Part shown: positions 17,352 to 26,765 of the stretch, in pieces | How positions within the stretch are numbered: position 1 is the first letter of the stretch | Layout of the letters: each line of letters starts with the position of its first letter | Source of the DNA: Oxalobacteraceae bacterium OTU3CINTB1 | Lineage (GTDB): Bacteria > Pseudomonadota > Gammaproteobacteria > Burkholderiales > Burkholderiaceae_D | Assembly: GCA_024123955.1 (NCBI GenBank) | Contig: CP099652.1 | Span: forward strand, 372,001-436,000 | DNA: 64,000 nucleotides | Direction: 5' to 3' | The notes under the pieces: generated by a model | Databases searched by the model: none | Told to the model about the DNA's origin: nothing | Seen by the model: the letters and a program-made list of their open reading frames with translations, nothing else | Position numbers and translations under genes: made by a program

Positions 17352-17825
17352 ATGTCAAAAGAATTTGAAGCACGCCTGGACGCCATCGAAAGCCGTTTCG
17401 CCATCGATGCACTCATCGCCAATTACGCGGAAGCGTTCGACACAATGAACATGGCCCTGCTTGCCACCCTCTGGCATCCCGACTCGCGTCTGTTGCTTGG
17501 ACAGAACGGCAACTCCGAGGGCCTGGAAGCCATCCTGGCGCAGGCCGAAGTCAACATGAAACGCATGCCCCACATGCACCACTGGATGGCCAACGCGCTA
17601 ATCACCGTGGAAGGCGATAGCGCTCATGGGCTGGTAGCGGCGGACTGCATTTTCTACGACGTCGACCAAGGCCCGTTGCAGGTAAGCGGTCAGTACAAGG
17701 ATATCTATGATCGACGAGACGGCCGGTGGGCATTCGTCGAGCGCAAGTTCACGATGCACTATGCAACGCCGCTAAAAAATTGGGCACCGGTCGCAGGCAC
17801 GGAGCGCTTCGGCCTTCCGGCGTGA
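17352..17825 (+). CDS. nuclear transport factor 2 (SnoaL-like) family protein
   Basis: 157 residues with the cone-shaped NTF2-like fold signature: an N-terminal helix pair (RFAIDALIANYAEAFDTMN), HPDSRLLLGQ, a central HMHHWMANALITVEGD and the sheet SGQYKDIYDRRDGRWAFVER. Members are small isomerases, dehydratases or binding proteins for aromatic and polyketide compounds. The Asp/His residues that act in ketosteroid-isomerase relatives cannot be assigned with confidence. The start at 17352 follows CAGGGAG. It ends 23 bases before the MFS gene, so the two form an operon. Confidence 0.8.
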   Translation: MSKEFEARLDAIESRFAIDALIANYAEAFDTMNMALLATLWHPDSRLLLGQNGNSEGLEAILAQAEVNMKRMPHMHHWMANALITVEGDSAHGLVAADCIFYDVDQGPLQVSGQYKDIYDRRDGRWAFVERKFTMHYATPLKNWAPVAGTERFGLPA

Positions 17826-17848
17826 CCTAGACCTTTTCCACTGAAATC

Positions 17849-19276
17849 ATGCAAACGACGACATCCGCCACGCGCCGCTGGTCGGCATTTGCGGTGTTAC
17901 TGGTGGGGGCATTTTTGCCCCCGCTGGACTTTTTCATCGTGAATGTCGCCTTGCCGTCCATCCAGAGCTCGCTTCATGCCAGCGCTGCGGAACTACAACT
18001 TGTTATTTCCGGATATGCCGCGGCGTATGCGGTCTTCCTCATTACCGGTGGCCGGCTCGGTGACCTGTACGGTCGACGCAAAATCTTCCTGATTGGCATC
18101 AGCGGCTTCGGACTGACCTCGGTATTGTGCGGTCTGGCCGCTTCACCGGCCTTGTTGATCGTCGGTCGAATTCTTCAAGGCTTGAGTGCGGCCGCCATGG
18201 CGCCACAAGGCCTGGCGTCCATCCACGCGCTGTTTCCGGAGCATGAGCGCGCACGCGCGCTGGGCCTGTACGGTGCCGCTGTCGGACTGGCGGCTGTCGC
18301 CGCGCAAGCGCTCGGTGGGGCGTTGATTTCCGCAGACTTCTTTCACCTAAAATGGCGCATCATTTTTCTGATTAACCTGCCGGTGGTCGCGGCCGTCCTC
18401 ATTTTCGGCTTCCCACTGCTGCCCGACGTACGCGGCGATCATCCCGCGCCGCTCGACAAAACCGGAATGTTGCTGTGTGCTCTCACGCTCGCCTTATTGA
18501 TTGTTCCGCTGGTCGAGGGACGGGAGTTGGGTTGGCCTTGGTGGGCCTGCGCGATGCTCACCGCTTTTCCTTTCGCTGGCGTTTGCTTCTGGAAGTACGA
18601 AAAGGCCTATGCCGCTCGAGGCGGGGTTCCGCTCATCAGCGTTGAGCTGGTCAAATTGCCTGGGCTGATGAGTGGCCTCACAGGTGTGCTCTTCTTCTAT
18701 GTCGTCTCGGCCTTTTTCCTGGTCTTCTCCGTTTATCTGCAATCGGCGATCGGACTGGGTCCCCTGGAAACGGGCTTGGTCTTCCTGCCTTTCGGCATAG
18801 GCGCCTTCATCGGCCCGCTGACGACGCCGCTGGCCATACGCGTTTTCGGAAGGTTCGTTCCCGCCATCGGCATGATGCTCGAAGTCGCCGGTTGCGTGAT
18901 CCTGGCCGTCATCGTGGCATCCGCGCCTGGCCGGATGCCTGCTCACATTCCGCTGGTCATTGCAGTGGGGCTATTGGGCTTCGGTCAGGGATGGGCGCTG
19001 CCGACACTCGTGCGCGCCATCATCAATCGGGCACCGGTAACCGGCTCCGGGATGATCGCCGGCATCACCAACTCAGCCTTGCAGATCAGCGCGGCGCTTG
19101 GCGTTGCGGTCATGGGGGGCATATTCTTCACCGTGGCAGGGGCATCGCCCGACGCGGTCTCGATGGCCAAGGCGTTAGCCGCCGCAATGCTGTGCGTCGC
19201 GGCCAGCCTGTCGATCTCTGCGATCTTTTCTATCGTGGCGTCGAGGCCGCGGCAGCCGCTGGCAGGCCGCGACTAG
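17849..19276 (+). CDS. MFS drug-efflux type transporter (DHA2, 14-helix)
   Basis: 475 residues with about fourteen hydrophobic segments. The early part has PPLDFFIVNVALPSIQ (motif D1 of the DHA2 family) and motif A, GGRLGDLYGRRKIF; GRILQGLSAAAMAP is motif B with its Arg. This group exports drugs and small organic compounds with protons in exchange. Co-transcribed with the NTF2-like protein and divergent from a LysR regulator, a common layout for an inducible detoxification module. Confidence 0.88.
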   Translation: MQTTTSATRRWSAFAVLLVGAFLPPLDFFIVNVALPSIQSSLHASAAELQLVISGYAAAYAVFLITGGRLGDLYGRRKIFLIGISGFGLTSVLCGLAASPALLIVGRILQGLSAAAMAPQGLASIHALFPEHERARALGLYGAAVGLAAVAAQALGGALISADFFHLKWRIIFLINLPVVAAVLIFGFPLLPDVRGDHPAPLDKTGMLLCALTLALLIVPLVEGRELGWPWWACAMLTAFPFAGVCFWKYEKAYAARGGVPLISVELVKLPGLMSGLTGVLFFYVVSAFFLVFSVYLQSAIGLGPLETGLVFLPFGIGAFIGPLTTPLAIRVFGRFVPAIGMMLEVAGCVILAVIVASAPGRMPAHIPLVIAVGLLGFGQGWALPTLVRAIINRAPVTGSGMIAGITNSALQISAALGVAVMGGIFFTVAGASPDAVSMAKALAAAMLCVAASLSISAIFSIVASRPRQPLAGRD

Positions 19277-19378
19277 CGGAGCGTCTGCAATGGGAGTTTT
19301 GCTCTACACTCCCAACCAAACCGGCGCGAATCGGCATACTTTTCGGCCTAACAACCCGCGAATGGAGATTTGGAAAAC

Positions 19379-20512
19379 ATGAATATGAGCATGCTCGGCC
19401 TTGCCACTACTTTCTCGCTCACCCTGCTCGCGCTCGCCGCCCCGGCAGCCGCGAACGCGCGGGCCGGTGCATCCGCGACCGGCGGCCTGCCTTTCGAAGT
19501 CAAGCCGGTCGGCACATTCAAGAGCCCATGGGCCTTGGCATTCCTGCCCGATGGCAACATGCTGGTGACGGAAAAGGAGGGGACGATGATCCTGTTCGAT
19601 CCCGCAACCGGAACCAAGCGGACAGTGTCCGGCACACCCGCCGTCAGCAGCAGGGACCAGGGCGCGCTCATGGACGTCGTGCCCGCTCCCGATTTTGCGG
19701 CCAGCAAGCTGCTCTACTTCAGCTACTCCGAGGCGACCCCCGGTGCCGGCAGCCGGGTCGTGCTGGCAACCGCGACACTGGATCAGGCAGGTGGCACGCT
19801 CAAGGATACAAAGGCCATTTTCCGCAGCCAGGATGCCTCGACTGGCGGGCACTATTCGGGCCGTATCGGCTTTTCGCCGGATGGCAAGTATCTCTTCTTC
19901 ACCAGTGGCGACCGCCAGCTTTTCGATCCGGCGCAGGATCCCAAGTCGACGCTGGGCAAGGTGCTGCGCCTGAACCTCGACGGCACGCCGGCCGCCGGCA
20001 ACCCGCTCGCGGCCAAGGGCTTCCATGCCGCCGTCTGGTCGTACGGCCATCGCAACCTGCTGGGCATCGCCTTCGACCGCCAGGGACGCCTGTGGGAGAT
20101 GGAGATGGGGCCGCGCCATGGCGACGAGATCAACCTGATCAAGCCAGGGCTCAACTATGGCTGGCCGAAGGCATCCAATGGCAACCACTATGACGGCCGG
20201 GACATCCCCGACCACGCGCCTGGCGACGGCTTCGAGGCCCCGAAGGTGTCCTGGAATCCGGCCATTTCACCGGGCGGCCTCGCCTACTACGATGCCGACC
20301 TGTTCCCGAAGTGGAAAAATTCCCTCTTCATCACCGGTCTGTCGGGCAAATCGCTGGACCGCATCGCCCTCGACGGCGAGAACGCGACCAAGCAGGAACA
20401 TTGGGACATGGGTGAACGAATCCGCGCCGTGCGCACTGGGCCGGATGGCGCGCTGTGGGTGCTGGAAGACGGTCCGCGCGGCCGGTTGCTGATGCTCACA
20501 CCGAAGAGATAG
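19379..20512 (+). CDS. PQQ-dependent sugar dehydrogenase (YliI/soluble aldose dehydrogenase type)
   Basis: 377 residues. A signal peptide (hydrophobic LGLATTFSLTLLALAAPAAA) sends it to the periplasm. The six-bladed propeller shows the family landmarks FKSPWALAFLPDGNMLVTEK, HYSGRIGFSPDGKYLFFTSG, SYGHRNLLGIAFD, GPRHGDEINLI, NYGWP and GGLAYYDADLFP; the His in GHYSG is the expected catalytic base and Arg in GHRN and the RHGDE stretch contact PQQ and calcium. It oxidises aldoses to lactones and passes electrons to the respiratory chain. I use the ATG at 19379; an upstream TTG at 19370 and an ATG at 19385 are possible. No PQQ synthesis genes are in view. Confidence 0.87.
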   Translation: MNMSMLGLATTFSLTLLALAAPAAANARAGASATGGLPFEVKPVGTFKSPWALAFLPDGNMLVTEKEGTMILFDPATGTKRTVSGTPAVSSRDQGALMDVVPAPDFAASKLLYFSYSEATPGAGSRVVLATATLDQAGGTLKDTKAIFRSQDASTGGHYSGRIGFSPDGKYLFFTSGDRQLFDPAQDPKSTLGKVLRLNLDGTPAAGNPLAAKGFHAAVWSYGHRNLLGIAFDRQGRLWEMEMGPRHGDEINLIKPGLNYGWPKASNGNHYDGRDIPDHAPGDGFEAPKVSWNPAISPGGLAYYDADLFPKWKNSLFITGLSGKSLDRIALDGENATKQEHWDMGERIRAVRTGPDGALWVLEDGPRGRLLMLTPKR

Positions 20513-20597
20513 GCCACTTTGTTCATCACCAAGTACCTGGTTTCTTGGAAAGACCCAACTTCCATTGCCAGCATGGCCGTCGTTCGGGCACTCCGCG

Positions 20598-21749
20598 TTA
20601 ACGCAGGACTGCCAACTTGGCTTTCTTGCCGTTGCGGAAGGTATAGATCGTCATCGCCGCGTCGCGCAAATCGCCCTTCTGATCGAAGGCGATGCTGCCG
20701 GTAACGCCATCGTGCCTGACCGCAGCCAAGGCAGGCAGGAATCTGGCTGGATCGCTTGAATTGGATGTCTGCATCGCTTTAGCGAACACCATCACCGCAT
20801 CGTAGGCGTAGGGCGCATACGTCTGCACCGGGATCTTGTAGCGCTGCTGGTACCGCTGCGCGAACGCATTCAGGCCCGCTTCCTGCTCAGCGCCGACGCC
20901 GCCGGCCACCACGCAGTACACCTTGTCGTCGACCAGCGCGTCGCCGGCCAGCTGCGGCATTCTTTCCGAGCAGACGCCGTCGCCCGAAATGAGTTTGGCG
21001 CGCAGCCCGAGCGCCTTCATTTGTTTGAGCATCGGGCCAGCCACCGCATCCATGCCACCATAAAAAATCACGTCCGGATCGCGCGCGCGGATCTGGGTCA
21101 GGATGGCGCTGAAATCGGTTGCCTTGTCGTTGGTGAACTGGCGGCTGACGACACTCCCGCCCGCCCCCGCGTTTTTGAGGCCCTTGACGAATTCGTCCGC
21201 CAGCCCCTGGCCGAAGGCGGTGCGGTCATCGATCACGGCAATCTTCTTTGCTTTAAGCGTGCCGGTCGAATAAGTGGCCAGCGTGCGTCCGATCAGGTTG
21301 TCGTTGGCGACCACGCGAAAGGCCGTGCTGAAACCTTGTTTGGTGTAGGCGGGCGTCGTGGCCGCTGGCGAAATCTGCGGAATGCCAGCGCTGGCGTAGA
21401 TTTTCGACGCCGGCACTGTCGTGCCCGAATTCAGGTGCCCCACCACGGCCACCACTTTCGCATCGACCAGTTTTTGCGCGACCGCTGCGCCGGTTTTTGG
21501 ATCGGCGCCGTCGTCCTCGGGTTGCAAGACCCATTGCACCCTTCTGCCGCCGAGCATGATGCCTTTCGTGTTGAGTTCATCTGTCGCCATGCGGGCGCCG
21601 TTTTCGATGTCCTTGCCCGCATGGGCGCTGGGGCCGGAGAGCGGAGATGCAGTGCCGATTCTGACTTGCAAAACCTTTCCTGCCGGCTGGGCCTGGGCAA
21701 GCGGCACCGCGACGAGGGAGGACGCAGCGGCGATGACAAGAAAATGCAT
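20598..21749 (-). CDS. branched-chain amino-acid-type ABC transporter substrate-binding protein
   Basis: 383 residues with a signal peptide (LVIAAASSLVAVPLAQA) and a LivK-type periplasmic binding fold: VRIGTASPLSGPSAHAGKDI, MATDELNTKG, VVGHLNSGTTVPASKIY and AIDDRTAFGQGLADEF-like motifs. It binds an amino acid or related anion in the periplasm. No permease or ATPase gene is next to it, so it is an orphan that may use a transporter elsewhere, possibly even the one at 45.4-50.1 kb. Two Cys residues (GDGVCSER, DKVYCVV) may form the disulphide seen in LivJ/LivK. Confidence 0.88.
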   Translation of the reverse strand: MHFLVIAAASSLVAVPLAQAQPAGKVLQVRIGTASPLSGPSAHAGKDIENGARMATDELNTKGIMLGGRRVQWVLQPEDDGADPKTGAAVAQKLVDAKVVAVVGHLNSGTTVPASKIYASAGIPQISPAATTPAYTKQGFSTAFRVVANDNLIGRTLATYSTGTLKAKKIAVIDDRTAFGQGLADEFVKGLKNAGAGGSVVSRQFTNDKATDFSAILTQIRARDPDVIFYGGMDAVAGPMLKQMKALGLRAKLISGDGVCSERMPQLAGDALVDDKVYCVVAGGVGAEQEAGLNAFAQRYQQRYKIPVQTYAPYAYDAVMVFAKAMQTSNSSDPARFLPALAAVRHDGVTGSIAFDQKGDLRDAAMTIYTFRNGKKAKLAVLR

Positions 21750-21859
21750 GGCGGGCCTTTAAGAGACGGGCGTTTGATTGTACTGCCAGGCCGCGTCATG
21801 ACGGAAAAGCAATCGTGCACACGTCTTTAGGCAGCCCTGAGCGACTGGTATGAACGCCT

Positions 21860-23689
21860 CTACTCCACCGTTACCGACTTGGCCAAGTTCCTAGGCTTAT
21901 CCACATCCGTCCCCCGCGCCAGCGCCGAGTGGTACGCCAGCAGCTGCAACGACACCACATGCAGGATCGGCGACAGCAAACCATAGTGCTCGGGCAAGCG
22001 GATCACGTGGATGCCTTCGCCCGAGGTGATGCGCGAATCGACGTCGGCGAACACGTACAGCTGGCCGCCCCGCGCGCGCACTTCCTGCATGTTCGATTTC
22101 AACTTCTCGATCAGCGCGTCGTTCGGGGCGATGGTGACGACCGGCATTTCCTCGGTGACCAGCGCCAGCGGGCCGTGCTTCAACTCACCGGCCGGATACG
22201 CCTCGGCGTGAATATACGAAATCTCCTTGAGCTTGAGCGCGCCTTCGAGCGCGATGGGGTAGTGCATGCCGCGCCCCAGGAACAGGGCGTTTTCCTTGCG
22301 CGCAAAATCGTCGGCCCAGGCGATGATCAACGGTTCCAGCGCCAGCACGGCGGAAATGGCGACCGGCAGGTGGCGCATCGCTTTCAGGTGATGCGTTTCC
22401 TCTTCGTCCGTAAGGCGGCCGTTGATTTGCGCCAGCGACAACGTCAGCAGGAACAAGGCGGCCAGCTGCGTGGTGAAGGCCTTGGTGGAGGCTACGCCCA
22501 CTTCCACGCCGGCACGCGTGATGTATGCCAGCTTGCATTCGCGCACCATGGCGCTGGTGGCGACGTTGCAGATGGTCAGCGTGTGCTCCATGCCGAGGCT
22601 GCGCGCGTGCTTGAGCGCGGCCAGGGTGTCGGCCGTTTCGCCGCTTTGCGAGATGGTGACGACCAAGGTGTTGGGATGCGGCACGCTGTCGCGGTAGCGG
22701 TATTCGCTGGCGATTTCCACGTTGACCGGGATCTTGGCGACCGATTCGATCCAGTATTTGGCCGTCAAGCCGGAGTAGTAACTGGTGCCGCAGGCGAGGA
22801 TGAGCACGCGGTCGATCTGCTTGAAGACGTTGTAGGCGCCGTCGCCGAACAGTTCCGGCATGATGCCGGTGACGCCTTCGAGCGTGTCGCCGATGACGCG
22901 CGGTTGCTCGAAGATTTCCTTCTGCATGTAGTGGCGGTACGGGCCCAGCTCGGCCGCGCCGGTGTGCGCCAGCACGGTTTTGACTTCACGCTGCACCGGC
23001 TTGCCATTGACGTCGACGATCCAGGTGCGGCCCAGTTGCAGGTCGACCACGTCGCCTTCTTCCAGGTAGATGATCTGGTCGGTGGTGCCGGCCAGCGCCA
23101 TGGCGTCGGAGGCGACAAAGTTTTCGCCCTGGCCGATGCCAACGATCAGCGGCGATCCCTGGCGGGCGGCGACCACGCGGTGCGGCTCTTCGCGGCTGAA
23201 CACGGCAATGGCGTAGGCGCCCTGCAGGCGTTTGACGGCGTGCTGGACGGTGTCGAACAGGTCGCCGTTGTACATGTGGTCGACCAGGTGGGCGATCACT
23301 TCGGTGTCGGTCTGGCTTTGGAAGACGTAGCCGAGCGCGGTTAGTTCGGCGCGCAGTTCGTCGTGGTTTTCAATGATGCCGTTGTGGACCAGGGCGATGC
23401 GCGCCTGGTCGGCCGATGGCGAGAAGTGCGGGTGGGCGTTGTGCGAGGCCGGGGCGCCGTGCGTGGCCCAGCGCGTGTGGGCGATGCCGGTGAAGCCTTT
23501 CATGTGCGCTTCGTCGATTTGCTTTTCCAGGTCGGCCACGCGCGAGGTGCTGCGCGAGCGTTGCAGTTGCCCGTCGACGTGCAGGGCGACGCCGCAGGAG
23601 TCGTAGCCGCGGTATTCCAGGCGCTTGAGGCCTTCGATCAGGATCGGGGTGATGTTGCGTTGCGCTACCGCGCCGACGATGCCGCACAT
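21860..23689 (-). CDS. glmS: glutamine-fructose-6-phosphate aminotransferase (isomerizing)
   Basis: 609 residues, full length. Makes glucosamine-6-phosphate from fructose-6-phosphate and glutamine, the first step to UDP-GlcNAc for peptidoglycan and LPS. The N-terminal nucleophile Cys2 is in [11 protein letters not shown]; glutamine-site residues are in [11 protein letters not shown] and [14 protein letters not shown]. Two SIS domains follow ([31 protein letters not shown]) and the C-terminus is the classic [12 protein letters not shown]. It stands apart from glmU (about 4 kb) and is divergent from the Lrp-type gene. Confidence 0.98.
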   Translation of the reverse strand: MCGIVGAVAQRNITPILIEGLKRLEYRGYDSCGVALHVDGQLQRSRSTSRVADLEKQIDEAHMKGFTGIAHTRWATHGAPASHNAHPHFSPSADQARIALVHNGIIENHDELRAELTALGYVFQSQTDTEVIAHLVDHMYNGDLFDTVQHAVKRLQGAYAIAVFSREEPHRVVAARQGSPLIVGIGQGENFVASDAMALAGTTDQIIYLEEGDVVDLQLGRTWIVDVNGKPVQREVKTVLAHTGAAELGPYRHYMQKEIFEQPRVIGDTLEGVTGIMPELFGDGAYNVFKQIDRVLILACGTSYYSGLTAKYWIESVAKIPVNVEIASEYRYRDSVPHPNTLVVTISQSGETADTLAALKHARSLGMEHTLTICNVATSAMVRECKLAYITRAGVEVGVASTKAFTTQLAALFLLTLSLAQINGRLTDEEETHHLKAMRHLPVAISAVLALEPLIIAWADDFARKENALFLGRGMHYPIALEGALKLKEISYIHAEAYPAGELKHGPLALVTEEMPVVTIAPNDALIEKLKSNMQEVRARGGQLYVFADVDSRITSGEGIHVIRLPEHYGLLSPILHVVSLQLLAYHSALARGTDVDKPRNLAKSVTVE

Positions 23690-23767
23690 AGAAAACCTCT
23701 TCTGTTAAGTTAGGAGGCCATCGTAGAGCAGCCTCTGTGAAATATGCTTTCTTATTAGCTCGTCTTC

Positions 23768-23811
23768 TGAAATAATATTTCGTCACTTCGATATCGTGAA
23801 ATATTATTTCA
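23768..23811. promoter_or_regulatory. 14-bp perfect inverted repeat between glmS and the Lrp-type gene
   Basis: Arms TGAAATAATATTTC (23768-23781) and GAAATATTATTTCA (23798-23811), exact complements, spaced by 16 bases so that arm centres are 30 bp, about three helical turns, apart. AT-rich arms of this kind are typical of Lrp/AsnC operators. The repeat ends 18 bases before the Lrp-type start codon and could also affect glmS. Confidence 0.7.
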
Positions 23812-23829
23812 TTTGGACGGGAAAATTTT

Positions 23830-24282
23830 ATGGATGAGATAGATCGTCGCATTCTCAATGTGCTGCAGGTTGATGCGTCACAAACCAATAGCGAGCTGGC
23901 GCTGGCTGTCCATGTGTCGCCGCCGACTTGTCTGCGCAGGGTCAAGCAATTGACGGAAACCGGCGTTATTCAACGGCAGGTGGCGATTGTCGCGCCCGAA
24001 AAGGTGGGGCCGAGCCTGACGGCGATCGTGGAGATTTCGCTGGACGTGCAGGCGGCCGAGCGGATGGCGGAGTTCGAGGCCCATGTGGCCGGGGAAGATG
24101 CCGTGCTGCAGTGTTATCGGGTTGCGCCGGGGCCGGATTTCGTGCTGATCGTGCAGGTGGCGGATATGCCTGCATATCATGCGCTGGCGCATCGGTTGTT
24201 CGCGACCCAGACCAATGTCAGGAACGTGAAGGCTTACTTTTCTACGTTCCGGAGTAAGTTTGAGACGCGGATTGCGGTTTGA
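23830..24282 (+). CDS. Lrp/AsnC family transcriptional regulator
   Basis: 150 residues. The N-terminal helix-turn-helix is MDEIDRRILNVLQVDASQTN followed by SELALAVHVSPPTCLRRVKQL; the C-terminal RAM effector domain includes CYRVAPGPDFVLIVQVADM. It probably binds the inverted repeat at 23768-23811 and autoregulates. No ribosome site of note; the start is the only ATG near the family's usual N-terminus. The effector amino acid is unknown. Confidence 0.92.
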   Translation: MDEIDRRILNVLQVDASQTNSELALAVHVSPPTCLRRVKQLTETGVIQRQVAIVAPEKVGPSLTAIVEISLDVQAAERMAEFEAHVAGEDAVLQCYRVAPGPDFVLIVQVADMPAYHALAHRLFATQTNVRNVKAYFSTFRSKFETRIAV

Positions 24283-24345
24283 ACGGTTATGCGTCCGCAG
24301 CCGATAGCGAACGGCTCAGCGAACGGCTCTGTAGCTTCCGGAAAA

Positions 24346-24822
24346 TTATCGATTAATGTTCAACTTCCTGAATATTCCCGGCATGGTGGCTGCGTCCAAG
24401 GATTGCATATCAACTAACTTCAGCGATTTGACCATGTGGAGCGTCCCGGATTTGTATTTTTGAAAATGAGGAGTCTTGAGGTGCGCCTCATATGCCTCGC
24501 GACTCGCGTACATCTCAAGGATCCTGAACTCGGTATCCTTATCTCGTTGATACATCGGGAAAATCGCAATCACGCCAGGCTCCAGTCTCACCGAGGCTTC
24601 CGCTTCGTCTTTGAGGATTGCCTTGTATTGTTCCAGGTACTTTTCGTCCACTTCGATTTCCGAGATGCGCACCATCATTTCCTGAGCTTGCGCGTTCGCT
24701 ACGTTGCCGCCAATGAGAAGAAAAGCGGCGCCTACTGCCGCGAAGAATTTTCGGATCGGGTTCGACAATGGGCGGCCACGAGTTTTTTGTACCGCCATCG
24801 GTTTGTCTTTCCAGCTAGTCAT
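24346..24822 (-). CDS. exported antibiotic biosynthesis monooxygenase (ABM) domain protein
   Basis: 158 residues. A hydrophobic stretch (KFFAAVGAAFLLIGGNVANA) after a basic N-terminus makes an export signal, with cleavage near NAQA-QE. The mature part is a dimeric ferredoxin-like ABM domain: MMVRISEIEVDEKYLEQYKA, EPGVIAIFPMYQ, EFRILEMYASREAYEAHLKT and HFQKYK. ABM proteins include quinol monooxygenases and heme-degrading enzymes, normally cytoplasmic; an exported one is less common. The start at 24822 follows AAGGAGTC. Divergent from the cupin and carboxymuconolactone-type pair. Confidence 0.82.
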   Translation of the reverse strand: MTSWKDKPMAVQKTRGRPLSNPIRKFFAAVGAAFLLIGGNVANAQAQEMMVRISEIEVDEKYLEQYKAILKDEAEASVRLEPGVIAIFPMYQRDKDTEFRILEMYASREAYEAHLKTPHFQKYKSGTLHMVKSLKLVDMQSLDAATMPGIFRKLNINR

Positions 24823-25011
24823 TTCATGACTCCTTTATGGTCTCCATTTCCGATGCAAGGATAGACGGAGATGTGATCGATGCAAATGGAATTTTGGCCC
24901 ATCGAGAGGATCAGGCAATGAATCGGCAGGATGAGGATACCGTTCCAATCGTGCTGGCCGCAAGCTTGTCGAAGCTACTGAATCGCACTCAATCTTGTTA
25001 AAGGAAAGCAC

Positions 25012-25536
25012 ATGAATATCAAACCCGGCATGCGGCGTTGGCTTTCGGCAATCATGATCGGCATGTTCGCCATGGCTGGCCTCCACGCACAGGAGGCGCC
25101 CGCAGCCAAGACCGGCAATGCGAATGCCAATCCAGCCCAAATGCTGATCGCCCGCGCGGGCAGCCAGGCGTCGACCAAAGGACCCGCGCCGAACTTCACG
25201 GGAAGTGTGCGTGTTGATCCACTGTTTGGCGCGCGCGCGCCATCGACCGTGTCCGGCGGTGCAGTGACGTTTGAGCCGGGTGCACGCTCGGCCTGGCATA
25301 GCCACCCGATGGGACAGGCACTGATCGTCACTGCAGGTGCGGGACTCATACAGCAGTGGGGCGGTGCCGTAGAGCAAATCCGTCCGGGCGACGTCATCTG
25401 GACTCCGCCTGGCGTCAAGCACTGGCATGGTGCCGCGCCAACGACGGCAGTGACGCACATCGCCGTTCAGGAGAGCGCCAATGGCAAGAATGTCGAATGG
25501 ATGGAGAAAGTCAGCGATGACCAATACAGGCAATAA
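25012..25536 (+). CDS. exported cupin-domain protein
   Basis: 174 residues. Signal peptide [20 protein letters not shown], then a single cupin barrel. Metal-binding motif 1 reads [18 protein letters not shown] (two His plus Gln/Glu position occupied by Gln), and motif 2 [19 protein letters not shown] supplies the third His. The protein resembles the small manganese cupins annotated as (R)-mandelonitrile-lyase-like or as partners of carboxymuconolactone decarboxylases. The next gene begins inside its 3' end. Confidence 0.85.
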   Translation: MNIKPGMRRWLSAIMIGMFAMAGLHAQEAPAAKTGNANANPAQMLIARAGSQASTKGPAPNFTGSVRVDPLFGARAPSTVSGGAVTFEPGARSAWHSHPMGQALIVTAGAGLIQQWGGAVEQIRPGDVIWTPPGVKHWHGAAPTTAVTHIAVQESANGKNVEWMEKVSDDQYRQ

Positions 25537-26356
25537 GCGCGCCCCATCGAAATGGGCAGTGGCCGGCACCGTCGCGCTGTGTGGCATAGCGATGCTTGCC
25601 TTGCCAGGCGGTGCGGCCGCACAGGCGCCCAAGCCCGCCAACAGTCGTTCATCCCCATCAAAGGAGATTCAAATGCTTGCTCCCGCACTCGAAAGCTATA
25701 CCAAAGGCCTGCTACTCGGCGAGGTCTGGGCGCGTCCTGACTTATCGCCACGAGACCGCAGCATTGTCACACTCACGGTGTTGATCGCCAGAAACCAACC
25801 CTTGGAGCTGCCGTTTTACCTGAACCGGGCGCTCGACAATGGTGTCACGCCTGGAGAGATATCGGAAATTATCACGCACCTGGCTTTCTATTCCGGCTGG
25901 CCGAACGCCATGGCGGCCGTCAGCGCAGCCAAGCCGGTCTTTGCGGAGCGCAAGATCACCAGCGAACAGTTGCCATCGGCGAAAGTGCAATTGTTGCCGC
26001 TCGATATGGAAGCGGACGACAAGCGCGCCAAATCGGTCGAGGAAAATTTCGGCAAGGTAGCGCCGGGCGTGGTTCAGTACACGACCAACGCCTTGTTCCG
26101 TGATCTCTGGTTGCGCCCTGGCCTGGCGCCTCGCGACCGCAGCATGGTCACTGTCAGCGCGCTTGTCGCTTCTGGCCAGGTGGCGCAAATCACTTACCAC
26201 CTGAACCGGGCAATGGATAGCGGCCTCACCGAAAAGCAGGCCTCCGAGATGCTTACCCAGTTGGCCTTCTACGCGGGCTGGCCGAACGTGTTTTCTGCCA
26301 TGCCGGTCTTCAAAGACATATTTGCGAAGCGCACTGTTGATGCGGCAGGTAAGTGA
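25517..26356 (+). CDS. exported tandem carboxymuconolactone decarboxylase-fold protein
   Basis: 279 residues from the ATG at 25517, overlapping the cupin stop by 20 bases. Signal peptide ([20 protein letters not shown] followed by AAAQA). Two AhpD-like CMD domains: the first has [20 protein letters not shown] and [15 protein letters not shown], the second [20 protein letters not shown] and [15 protein letters not shown]. The catalytic Cys-x-x-Cys of peroxidase-type members is absent, as in true gamma-carboxymuconolactone decarboxylases. The coupling with the cupin, and export of both, suggest a periplasmic reaction pathway on a small organic substrate. Confidence 0.85.
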   Translation: MTNTGNKRAPSKWAVAGTVALCGIAMLALPGGAAAQAPKPANSRSSPSKEIQMLAPALESYTKGLLLGEVWARPDLSPRDRSIVTLTVLIARNQPLELPFYLNRALDNGVTPGEISEIITHLAFYSGWPNAMAAVSAAKPVFAERKITSEQLPSAKVQLLPLDMEADDKRAKSVEENFGKVAPGVVQYTTNALFRDLWLRPGLAPRDRSMVTVSALVASGQVAQITYHLNRAMDSGLTEKQASEMLTQLAFYAGWPNVFSAMPVFKDIFAKRTVDAAGK

Positions 26357-26483
26357 GGTTTCGGGTTCATCATGGGCTGGTTGTCCAACGGTTATACGAG
26401 GGTTTTGCACAAGGTTGTTCACATCTTATTTTTAGCTCCCGAGCTTTTCCCGTGGTTTGCACAGCTTGTTCAGAGGCTTTTCA

Positions 26484-26760
26484 CCCGCTTATACCCAGTC
26501 TTATCCACATTTAAAAGTTATCCTGCGTTACCCACATGATTTCCCACAGGCTTATCCACAAGACGGCCAATATCACGGCTTAGTGCGGCTTTGCGGATCA
26601 TCTGCGCTCACCCGGGTGAAGTTGTCCAGCAGATTTCCCCCGCTTATACCCGGCTTCTTCAGGGCTTATCAGCAGGCTTCTCCACATCCTTATCCACAAA
26701 TAAAAAAGCCGGGATAGTTATCCCGGCTTGTTCTGGTGGATGTCCACACGTTTATCCACA
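26484..26760 (+). other. cluster of DnaA boxes downstream of glmU
   Basis: Four perfect TTATCCACA boxes at 26501-26509, 26552-26560, 26690-26698 and 26752-26760, all in the same orientation, plus a one-mismatch box TTACCCACA at 26528-26536. A direct repeat CCCGCTTATACCC occurs at 26484-26496 and 26639-26651. The interval 26357-26765 contains no gene. No AT-rich unwinding tract with TAG triplets is seen here, so a DnaA-titrating or reactivating site (datA/DARS-like) or control of glmU is more likely than a second origin. Confidence 0.7.
26702..26728 (-). terminator. intrinsic terminator of glmU
   Basis: On the - strand AGCCGGGATA and TATCCCGGCT (26707-26716 and 26719-26728) form a 10-bp stem around a two-base centre, followed by six T. 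It lies 38 bases beyond the glmU stop and inside the DnaA-box cluster. Confidence 0.85.
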
Positions 26761-26765
26761 ACACC

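Noticed and set aside
24306..24331. two direct copies of AGCGAACGGCTC after the Lrp-type gene
   Set aside because: Short, only two copies, no positional logic.
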